A stretch of 14,416 nt of DNA, taken from JBBQSU01 sp038234815 (GTDB lineage Bacteria; Planctomycetota; Phycisphaerae; Tepidisphaerales; Tepidisphaeraceae). The stretch is taken from contig JBBQSU010000092.1 of the NCBI GenBank assembly GCA_038234815.1, positions 1 to 14,416 of the forward strand, given 5' to 3'. The position numbers were made by a program, and so were the translations under genes. The notes beneath the pieces are model-generated. The model was given only the letters and a program-made list of their open reading frames with translations. It had not been told where the DNA came from and searched no databases. The number at the start of each line of letters is the position of its first letter. The first letter of the stretch is position 1. This document shows positions 1-6,332 of this stretch, piece after piece.

Positions 1-479
1 ATATCACTTTTGCCATGTTGCCCCTGGCGAAAGGAAAATCAGAACGCTTTTCAGACAACCGCCGAACAAGATATGTGAACGCCGACGCCCAGGCCCTTCC
101 GCTGCCCGACGCCTGTTGTGATGTCGTCTCGATCGCCTTCGGCATCCGCAACGTGCAGGAGCCGTTGCAAGCGCTCCGCGAATTCCGGCGAATTCTCCGC
201 CCCGGTGGGCGCCTGATAATCCTCGAATTTTCGCAGCCCACCAACCCGGTCCTGCGCTGGCTTAATAATCTTTATTGCGGGAGGATCATGCCCGTCACCG
301 CTACTCTTATCAGCGGCGACCGGTCCGGGGCCTACAAGTATCTTCCAAAAAGCGTGAGTTCGTTTATGTCCCGAAAACAAGTGCAAGAGTTGATGTCAGA
401 AGCGGGCTTCGAGCATGTGCAGCAGTTTCCGCTAACCTTCGGCGTATGCGTGTGCTACCGCGGAGTGATCGATCGATAA
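1..479 (+). CDS. ubiE: UbiE/MenG C-methyltransferase, 5' truncated
   Basis: Class I SAM-dependent methyltransferase that C-methylates the quinone ring late in menaquinone (or ubiquinone) synthesis. The frame is open to the left edge with codons starting at position 3, so the N-terminal part with the SAM-binding glycine loop lies outside the window. About 158 residues are visible. They show the family's middle and C-terminal signatures: ALPLPD, DVVSIAFGIRNV, the LRPGGRLIILEFSQP strand-turn, a Y-K-Y-L-P-K-S segment, and an FGVCVCYRG ending like the family's usual T-x-G-V-x-x-x-H/Y-R-G. It stops at TAA 477-479. The neighbouring UbiX and MqnP-type genes fit a quinone locus. With an MqnP-type partner, the demethylmenaquinone role (MenG) is more likely than the ubiquinone role, but the two are not separable by sequence alone. 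Confidence 0.93.
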   Translation, partial: ITFAMLPLAKGKSERFSDNRRTRYVNADAQALPLPDACCDVVSIAFGIRNVQEPLQALREFRRILRPGGRLIILEFSQPTNPVLRWLNNLYCGRIMPVTATLISGDRSGAYKYLPKSVSSFMSRKQVQELMSEAGFEHVQQFPLTFGVCVCYRGVIDR

Positions 480-486
480 ATCGATC
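467..486. repeat. GATCGAT inverted repeat at the ubiE stop codon
   Basis: GATCGAT (467-473) and ATCGATC (480-486) can form a 7-bp hairpin with a 6-base loop spanning the ubiE stop codon. An alternative pairing uses 471-477 with a 2-base loop. No T-run follows, so it is not a standard intrinsic terminator. It may slow ribosomes or RNA polymerase between ubiE and ubiX, or be chance iteration of GATC. Function is unassigned. Confidence 0.35.
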
Positions 487-515
487 CCGCTAAGCCTTTC
501 TTCCGTCAGATTGGA

Positions 516-521
516 TACAAT
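516..521 (+). promoter_or_regulatory. -10 element TACAAT just upstream of ubiX
   Basis: TACAAT matches TATAAT at 5 of 6 positions and ends 5 bases before the ubiX ATG. No good TTGACA-like box is visible 15-18 bases upstream and no Shine-Dalgarno sequence precedes the ATG. A start point at or next to the A of the ATG is implied, giving a leaderless message for ubiX, the CsrA-like gene and the prenyltransferase. The prediction rests on spacing and on the same layout at five other genes here. Confidence 0.5.
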
Positions 522-526
522 CGCCT

Positions 527-1141
527 ATGGTGAATATTGTCACGGCAATCACGGGAGCGTCGGGAGCGCTTTACGCGCAGCGATTTATTCAGGGACTGGT
601 GCAGGCCGGAGTGGGCGTGCATTTGGTGGTATCACCATTGGGTCGCCGGCTTCTGCACGACGAAATGGGTCTGGAAACCGTTGATCTCGAGGTGCTGGCT
701 GGAGCGAAGGAGCATTCGATCACGCTTTACAATTACAACGACGTGGGTGCGAAGCTGGCCAGCGGATCGTTTTTGCACGACGGCATGGTGATCGTCCCCT
801 GCTCGAGCAATACGCTTAATGAAGTGGCGCACGGATTGGGAGACAACCTGGTGAGCCGCGCGGCCGCAGTCACGCTGAAGGAGCGCCGGCGGCTGGTCAT
901 CGCCCATCGCGAGATGCCACTTTCTCCGATGGACGTGACGGCTTACAAACTTTTGACCGACGCCGGCGCGATTGTCGCACCGTGCAACCCGGGCTTCTAT
1001 CTCAATCCCGGTACGGTGGGTGAGATCGTCGATTTCGTCGCAGGGAAATTGCTTGACTTGGCGAACGTGCGGCACAGTTTCGATACGCGCTGGGATCCGG
1101 CCAACGTTCGTCGCCCAATCCGGCCATCATCGGTGGTGTGA
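527..1141 (+). CDS. ubiX: UbiX-family flavin prenyltransferase
   Basis: Makes prenylated FMN from reduced FMN and a dimethylallyl phosphate, the cofactor needed by UbiD-type decarboxylases such as UbiD or MqnL. The 204-residue protein has the usual family length and starts directly with VNIVTAITGASGALYA. The GASG loop at residues 10-13 is the flavin phosphate site. Other family signatures are MVIVPCSSNTL, GLGDNLVSRAA, VTLKERRRLVIAHREMPLS (with the conserved K-E and R-E pairs) and the late CNPGFYLNPGTVGEIVDFVAGKLLDL block with its conserved Tyr. It is soluble, with no signal peptide. It lies 47 bases after ubiE and its TGA is one base before the next ATG. No UbiD partner is in view. The MqnP-type neighbour suggests it serves futalosine-pathway menaquinone synthesis (inference). 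Confidence 0.94.
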   Translation: MVNIVTAITGASGALYAQRFIQGLVQAGVGVHLVVSPLGRRLLHDEMGLETVDLEVLAGAKEHSITLYNYNDVGAKLASGSFLHDGMVIVPCSSNTLNEVAHGLGDNLVSRAAAVTLKERRRLVIAHREMPLSPMDVTAYKLLTDAGAIVAPCNPGFYLNPGTVGEIVDFVAGKLLDLANVRHSFDTRWDPANVRRPIRPSSVV

Positions 1142-1142
1142 C

Positions 1143-1436
1143 ATGCAGATATTTGATCGCCGCGTAGATCAGTGCCTTTTGATCGGCCCAAAGATCAAAA
1201 TCCGCCCGACCGACATCGATCCTCAGGGCATCCGGCTGCTCGTTGACGGTGAAATTCTCGGCGGACCGGACGACGGCGGGCATATTCACAAGGCCATCGA
1301 ACTGGCCGTCGGCTCGGTGACGCAGATCGGCTTGTCTGTTTCTGTGCATGTTCTCTCCATCCAGAGTGGCGTGGTACGTCTCGGCATCGACAGCAATCGG
1401 CCGATCCAAATTCAGACCGAGGACCACCGTCCATGA
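1143..1436 (+). CDS. Tandem CsrA-like protein (two CsrA repeats in one chain)
   Basis: CsrA proteins are small RNA-binding regulators that cover GGA sites in mRNA leaders. This 97-residue protein begins MQIFDRRV, close to the E. coli CsrA start MLILTRRV, and then follows CsrA strands 1-4 (L12, I14-G15, I18, I20, R31). A second copy runs from about residue 49: V56, I62-G63, V66, V68, V70-L71, R79-L80-G81, then a strand matching CsrA residues 40-46. The two halves align at a constant offset of 48 without gaps (V8/V56, I14/I62, G15/G63, I25/I73, R31/R79, L32/L80, D35/D83). R6 and R7, known RNA contacts, occur only in repeat 1; the position of CsrA R44 is Asp44 and Thr92. The ATG follows the ubiX stop by one base and the TGA overlaps the next ATG, which supports a real gene. 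Family assignment is by motif reading; RNA binding is not assured. Confidence 0.72.
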   Translation: MQIFDRRVDQCLLIGPKIKIRPTDIDPQGIRLLVDGEILGGPDDGGHIHKAIELAVGSVTQIGLSVSVHVLSIQSGVVRLGIDSNRPIQIQTEDHRP

Positions 1437-2347
1437 CTTTGCCCGGCCCCGTCATCACTGGCACCGGTTCGGTGCCGCTGGTTCTTCGGTTGAAATTCCT
1501 AGCTGAAGATATCAAGTTCACCCACACGTTGTTCGCGCTGCCCTGGGCGTTGCTAAGCATGGTGCTGGCAGCTGGCGGGCATCCGCGGATGAGACAGGTG
1601 GGTCTGATCGTTTTGTGCATGGTCAGCGCGCGAACCGTTGCGATGGCGAGCAATCGGCTCTTCGATGCCCGCATCGACGCCGCCAACCCCCGCACGGCCA
1701 GCCGAGCCCTTCCCAGCGGCAAGCTTTCGCCAGCGTTTCTGCGGGGTGTTCTATCGGTCTGTGCCCTCGGTTTCCTATTTTCCACCGCATTATTCGGCGT
1801 GTTTTTCCAAAACTGGCTCCCACTCATACTGGCTTTACCGGTGTTGGGGTTTATCAGCGCCTATCCATTCCTCAAGAGGTTCAGCATCCTATGTCATTTC
1901 TATCTGGGGATGGCCTTGGCGCTGGCCCCGGTGTGCGCGTGGATCGCCGTCGCAGGCCGGTTGTCCGCCCCACCGGTTTGGATGTTTGTAACAGTCTTGC
2001 TCTGGACCGCAGGGTTCGACATTCGCTATGCCTGCCAGGATTATGAGTTTGACGTGAGCCACGGGTTATTTTCGGTCCCCGCTCGGCTTGGGATCGCCCG
2101 GGCGCTTTGGCTGGCACGACTAACGCACCTTCTTGCGCTGGTGGCGCTGGTGATGCTGCGATTCTCCGCACCTCAGTTCGGACTGCTGTTCACCATTGCC
2201 TGCACGATCGCCGGCGTGCTGCTGCTGATCGAGCACTGGCTGGTTAGACCAACCGACCTATCCAAGATTGGCCTGGCCTTTTTCACCATCAACGGGATTA
2301 TCAGTCTGGTCATCGGCGCACTGGGGATCCTTGACATCTATGTGTAG
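1433..2347 (+). CDS. mqnP: UbiA-family prenyltransferase (4-hydroxybenzoate polyprenyltransferase family, MqnP type)
   Basis: Integral membrane enzyme that attaches a polyprenyl chain to an aromatic quinone precursor using polyprenyl diphosphate and Mg2+. The 304 residues contain eight to nine hydrophobic segments, as usual for UbiA proteins. Both Asp-rich motifs are present: N74-x3-D78-x3-D82 (NRLFDARID, followed by NPRTASRALPSGK) and D203-x3-D207 in YACQDYEFD, followed by HGLFSVPARLG. That second block is the pattern I associate with the MqnP branch of the futalosine menaquinone pathway rather than proteobacterial UbiA. Its ATG overlaps the stop of the CsrA-like gene (ATGA at 1433-1436), implying translational coupling. 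The annotation may also appear as ubiA; substrate assignment is an inference from motif style. Confidence 0.88.
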   Translation: MTLPGPVITGTGSVPLVLRLKFLAEDIKFTHTLFALPWALLSMVLAAGGHPRMRQVGLIVLCMVSARTVAMASNRLFDARIDAANPRTASRALPSGKLSPAFLRGVLSVCALGFLFSTALFGVFFQNWLPLILALPVLGFISAYPFLKRFSILCHFYLGMALALAPVCAWIAVAGRLSAPPVWMFVTVLLWTAGFDIRYACQDYEFDVSHGLFSVPARLGIARALWLARLTHLLALVALVMLRFSAPQFGLLFTIACTIAGVLLLIEHWLVRPTDLSKIGLAFFTINGIISLVIGALGILDIYV

Positions 2348-2382
2348 CGGCCAATGCCCCTACCCATGAACCGACCCATCGA

Positions 2383-2388
2383 TACAAT
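2383..2388 (+). promoter_or_regulatory. -10 element TACAAT just upstream of purL
   Basis: TACAAT ends 7 bases before the ATG at 2396. There is no Shine-Dalgarno sequence between it and the ATG and no convincing -35 box. The placement supports both a leaderless start and the choice of 2396 over the upstream in-frame ATG codons at 2354 and 2366. It would let purL be transcribed independently of the quinone operon that ends 48 bases earlier. Confidence 0.5.
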
Positions 2389-2395
2389 CGGCCCC

Positions 2396-5215
2396 ATGAT
2401 CTATCGCATCGACGTGCGCCCCAAGGGCGCGGACTCGACCGGCATTGCCGTCGGCCAGCAAATTGCCGACATGGGCCTGCCCTCCGGCCCGGTGGCCTCC
2501 TCAAGGGTCTTTTTGATCGACACGGAATGTTCACTCCAGCAGGTGCAGCGTATCGCCGGTGAACTGCTGGCTGACACCATCGTGGAGACGGCCGACGTGA
2601 CGACTTCCGCCGTGCAGGCCCCTGCGGGGAGGCGCATCGAAGTTCACCTTAAGCCCGGCGTGATGGATCCCGTGGCCGCCAGCACGGAAATGGCCATCCG
2701 CGATATGGGTCTGGACGTGCGTCAGGTGCGCACGGGCCGGGCGTTCGTCCTGGCCCAGACCCTGGCCCGGCCACAACTTGAGAACATCGCCCGGCGGGTG
2801 CTGGCCAATGGCGTGATCGAATCCGTGCATTTCGACACTTTCCTCCCCCGCTCATTTGAATCAGGTCACGAAGGCGCGTTCAGTCTTCGCCGAGTTGAAG
2901 TTCGCAAGCTGAATGACGAAACCCTGAAAAAACTGAGCCGCGAAGGGCACCTGTTCCTTTCCTTGACGGAAATGAAAGCAATTCAGAAGTACTTCAACTC
3001 CCAGGGCCGCGAGCCGACCGACATCGAATTGGAGACGATCGCCCAGACCTGGAGCGAACACTGCGTCCATAAGACCTTGAAGAGCGCTGTCGAGGTCGTT
3101 GACGAAGAAGGCCGTGTCTTGCGCAAGTATGACAATCTTATCAAGGACACGATTTTCAAAAGTACGATGGATTTGATGGCGCGGCCGGGCCAACCGTTTT
3201 GCCTTTCGGTCTTTAAGGACAACGCCGGTGTGGTGGTGTTTGACGACGACGATGCGGTCTGTTTTAAGGTGGAAACGCACAATCACCCCAGCGCCATCGA
3301 GCCGTATGGCGGCAGCGCCACCGGGGCCGGCGGGTGCATTCGGGACGTCATGGGCACGGGGCTGAGTGCCCGGCCCATCGCTAATACCGACATCTTCTGC
3401 GTGGCTTATCCGAATCGCGCCGAAACGCTCCCTAAAGGCGTGATTCATCCCAAGCGCGTCCTTCAACAGGTGGTGGCCGGCGTGCGTGATTACGGGAACC
3501 GCATGGGCATTCCCACCGTCAACGGCGCGGTCTATTTCGATGACCGCTATCTCGGCAATCCCCTGGTCTTCTGCGGTTGCGTTGGGCTGATTCCGCGAGA
3601 CAAGATCAACAAATCCGCTGGTGACGGCGACTGTATCGTCGTGATGGGCGGGCGCACGGGCCGTGACGGTATTCATGGCGCGACTTTCAGTTCCGCGGAA
3701 CTCACGGACACCCACGCTGACGAATTTTCGCACGCGGTGCAGATCGGCAACGCCATCACCCAGAAAAAGATGATGGACGTGATTCTCCAGGCCCGTGATC
3801 GGGAGTTGTTCACCGGCATCACCGATTGCGGCGCCGGCGGATTGAGCAGCGCTGTCGGCGAGATGGGCGAAAAGACCGGCGCGTTTGTCGAACTAGACAA
3901 AGTTCCGTTGAAATATGCGGGCCTGCGCTACGACGAAGTTTGGATTAGCGAAGCGCAGGAGCGCATGGTGATGAGCGTGCCGAAAAAGCACGTGGATGAA
4001 CTGCTGGCGCTTTCGGCCAGCGAAGACGTCGAGGCGACCGTGATCGGCCACTTTGGAACCATGAATCGCTCGCTCATACTCGCCTGGAAAGGCGAGGAAG
4101 TCGGCCTGCTGGGGATGGACTTTTTGCACGACGGCATTCCCATGCCGACCCGGCGGGCCACGGTGCAGGTGAGTGCGCTAGCGCCTGTGTCGGCTTCGTC
4201 TGAGGCCAATGCACCTTCGGACATCAAAGCGAAGTTGTTATCGCTTCTGGCTCATCCGAACATCGCCAGCAAGCACTGGATCATCCGTCAATATGACCAT
4301 GAAGTGCAAGGCGGATCAGTCATCAAGCCATTAGCAGGCCCGCTACAAGTAGGCCCAAGCGATGCTGCGGTGCTTCGGCCAAAGCTCACCAGCTTTAAAG
4401 GCGTGGCTCTGGGGTGCGGGCTTGCCCCGGCGATTGAAGACCCTTATCAAATGACTGTCGCTGCGATCGACGAAGCCATTCGCAACGTCGTATGCGTGGG
4501 TGCCCATCCTGATCGGATCGCAATTCTGGACAACTTCTGCTGGCCCAGCGTGGACGACGAGCGGACGATGGGCACACTCGTCCGCGCCTGCGAGGCCTGC
4601 CGCGACGCAGCGAGGGCCTATGGCATCCCATTCATCAGCGGAAAGGATTCACTTCACAATCAGTTCACCAACCAGGAGACCGGGCAGGTGCTGCGCATCC
4701 CTAACACGCTGCTCATCAGCGCGATGGCAGTGCTGGAAGAGGTGCGACGTTGCGTGACAATGGACTTGAAATGCCCCGACGCCGGACGAGTGCTGCTGGT
4801 GTCGGCAGAAGGCGATGGGCTGGCCGGTCTGGCCACCCTGCATCGCGCCGTCGCCGGAACCATCGCGACGCGAAAAGTGCGAAGTTGCCACGATGTCAGC
4901 GATGGTGGGTGGCTGGTTGCGGTCGCGGAAATGGCGTTGGCTTCCGGTTTCGGCCTCAAAATCGACCGCCGAGACGCAGGACCGCCTTTTGAAGAGCGGG
5001 CAGGTCGATATCTAATGGAAGTGCATGCCGACGACGTTGCCGGAATCGTGCAATGTCTATCGTCGCAAGGCGCAAACGGCGTTCTGCTGGCTGAAGTGCA
5101 AGCGTCGCCCGTGATCGAGTTTACTGGCATGAGCACGGTCATGGAGCAAAATGACGGCCTTCGTATTGACGTGGCGGAGCTAACCAAAGCCTGGCGCGGC
5201 ACGCTCGACTGGTGA
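2396..5215 (+). CDS. purL: Phosphoribosylformylglycinamidine synthase, PurS-PurS-PurL fusion
   Basis: Fourth step of de novo purine synthesis: FGAR plus ATP and ammonia (from glutamine) to FGAM, in the cytosol. The start at 2396 opens directly on a PurS-like fold (MIYRIDVRPKG). A second PurS-like unit begins near residue 79 (RRIEVHLKPGVMDP). The PurL linker and catalytic parts follow: W219-S-E-H222-C, E293-T-H-N-H297-PSAIEPYGGSATGAGG, DCGAGGLSSAVGEMG, VQGGSVIKPL, GKDSL near 749-753 and the SDGGWLVAVAEMA segment. The 939 residues lie between small PurL (about 740) and large PurL (about 1300), and the C-terminal glutaminase is absent. A separate PurQ encoded elsewhere is therefore expected. The tandem PurS portion resembles the N-terminal domain of large PurL, known to mimic a PurS dimer. 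A glycosyltransferase follows after 61 bases. Confidence 0.95.
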   Translation: MIYRIDVRPKGADSTGIAVGQQIADMGLPSGPVASSRVFLIDTECSLQQVQRIAGELLADTIVETADVTTSAVQAPAGRRIEVHLKPGVMDPVAASTEMAIRDMGLDVRQVRTGRAFVLAQTLARPQLENIARRVLANGVIESVHFDTFLPRSFESGHEGAFSLRRVEVRKLNDETLKKLSREGHLFLSLTEMKAIQKYFNSQGREPTDIELETIAQTWSEHCVHKTLKSAVEVVDEEGRVLRKYDNLIKDTIFKSTMDLMARPGQPFCLSVFKDNAGVVVFDDDDAVCFKVETHNHPSAIEPYGGSATGAGGCIRDVMGTGLSARPIANTDIFCVAYPNRAETLPKGVIHPKRVLQQVVAGVRDYGNRMGIPTVNGAVYFDDRYLGNPLVFCGCVGLIPRDKINKSAGDGDCIVVMGGRTGRDGIHGATFSSAELTDTHADEFSHAVQIGNAITQKKMMDVILQARDRELFTGITDCGAGGLSSAVGEMGEKTGAFVELDKVPLKYAGLRYDEVWISEAQERMVMSVPKKHVDELLALSASEDVEATVIGHFGTMNRSLILAWKGEEVGLLGMDFLHDGIPMPTRRATVQVSALAPVSASSEANAPSDIKAKLLSLLAHPNIASKHWIIRQYDHEVQGGSVIKPLAGPLQVGPSDAAVLRPKLTSFKGVALGCGLAPAIEDPYQMTVAAIDEAIRNVVCVGAHPDRIAILDNFCWPSVDDERTMGTLVRACEACRDAARAYGIPFISGKDSLHNQFTNQETGQVLRIPNTLLISAMAVLEEVRRCVTMDLKCPDAGRVLLVSAEGDGLAGLATLHRAVAGTIATRKVRSCHDVSDGGWLVAVAEMALASGFGLKIDRRDAGPPFEERAGRYLMEVHADDVAGIVQCLSSQGANGVLLAEVQASPVIEFTGMSTVMEQNDGLRIDVAELTKAWRGTLDW

Positions 5216-5276
5216 TAGCAGGAGCAATACTTGCGGCGGACAATTGCCCGTATCGCCTTGGAGTAAAGCAAAACAA

Positions 5277-6332
5277 ATGCGCATTGCGTTGGTGATTTTG
5301 CACGCCGACCCAGCCCGCGGAGGGGCCGAGCGCTACACCGTGGACCTTGCCGACCAATTGCGGCGTCGCGGGCATGATGTCAATTTGCTAGCAAGCAGTT
5401 TCGCAGACGAAATCGAGTTGGCAGGCCGGGTGGTCTTGCCCGCGCCCGGCGCCACGCGTCGTGGCCGATACGAGGGGTTTCTGGATTCACTCGACGCGCA
5501 CCTTTCCACGAATCAATACGACGTTGTCCATGCCATGTTGCCGGTCCGGCGCTGCGATGTCTATCACCCCCATGCGGGGATGGCGGCCGAGCAACTTGGC
5601 CGGTGGTCCACTGCGTTCAATCCGCGCCGCCGGGCCATGGCGGACGTTGAAAAGAATCTGCTGCATGGCAATGCCCCGCCGGTGGTGCTGGCCTTATCCG
5701 ATTACGTTAAATCCGCGATCACACGGTTCTATCAGCTGCCTGAAAAGCGGCTTTTGAGGCTTTTCAACGGGGTGGACCTGGCAAAATTCGTGCCGACAAT
5801 ACGTGATGCGTCAGAACGGATTGAAGCGCTGATCATTGCCCAGGATTTTGAGCGTAAGGGTCTGCGGTTCGCTATCGAGGCGATGGCGCGCGTCAACGAC
5901 GCGCGCTTGCGCCTGACCGTCGTAGGTCGCGACCGCCCGGGTGAATATCAGAAGCTTGCAGCCCGGCTGAAAGCCAACGTCCATTTCGCAGGCCCCACCA
6001 CCGACCCCGCCGGGTGTTATCGCCAGGCTGATTTCTTTATCCTGCCCACAAAGCACGATCCCTGCAGTCTGGTGGTGTTGGAAGCCCTGGCGATGGGACT
6101 GCCGGTAATATCCACACGATTTAACGGGGCCTGCGAAGTGATGACCGATGGTACGCACGGCTTCGTGCTAGATCGCCCGGATGACGTTGGCGGTTTGTGC
6201 CAATCAGTAAATCGCCTGCTCGATGCCGATGTTCGAACGCGGATGTCTGAATCGTGCCTGAGTTTACGCGCCGAATTATCCCTTGATCACCACATCGACC
6301 GGCTGCTTGGGATTTATGCACACCTCCGGTAA
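5277..6332 (+). CDS. Family 4 glycosyltransferase (WaaG-like)
   Basis: Cytoplasmic-face GT-B glycosyltransferase, probably acting on lipopolysaccharide core or another surface glycan. The start at 5277 (MRIALVILHADPARGGAER) is preferred over 5244 because the first beta strand begins there and a GGAG lies 13 bases upstream. The N-terminal domain carries the ARGGAER glycine loop at 13-19. The C-terminal nucleotide-sugar domain shows D190-F-E-R-K-G, VVGRDRP, NVHFAGPT and a D261-x7-E269 segment (DPCSLVVLEALAMGLPVI). This resembles WaaG, where the core reads DFGRKG and HPAYQEAAGIVLLEA. The first acid of the family EX7E motif is Asp instead of Glu. The protein is 351 residues with no membrane segment. 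It may be co-transcribed with purL, though the functions are unrelated. Its last 57 bases overlap the convergent cyclic-di-GMP gene. Donor and acceptor are unknown. Confidence 0.86.
   Translation: MRIALVILHADPARGGAERYTVDLADQLRRRGHDVNLLASSFADEIELAGRVVLPAPGATRRGRYEGFLDSLDAHLSTNQYDVVHAMLPVRRCDVYHPHAGMAAEQLGRWSTAFNPRRRAMADVEKNLLHGNAPPVVLALSDYVKSAITRFYQLPEKRLLRLFNGVDLAKFVPTIRDASERIEALIIAQDFERKGLRFAIEAMARVNDARLRLTVVGRDRPGEYQKLAARLKANVHFAGPTTDPAGCYRQADFFILPTKHDPCSLVVLEALAMGLPVISTRFNGACEVMTDGTHGFVLDRPDDVGGLCQSVNRLLDADVRTRMSESCLSLRAELSLDHHIDRLLGIYAHLR

Noticed and set aside
972..1142. Longer start for the CsrA-like gene at 972, giving 154 residues
   Set aside because: The extra 57 codons lie within ubiX and do not resemble CsrA; similarity begins exactly at the ATG at 1143, next to the ubiX stop.
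2354..2395. Earlier purL start adding 14 residues
   Set aside because: The PurS-like fold begins at 2396, and TACAAT lies within the extension at the spacing seen at other genes.
2861..3733. Minus-strand open frame of 290 codons inside purL
   Set aside because: The purL frame carries every conserved catalytic motif here; the antisense product has no recognisable pattern.
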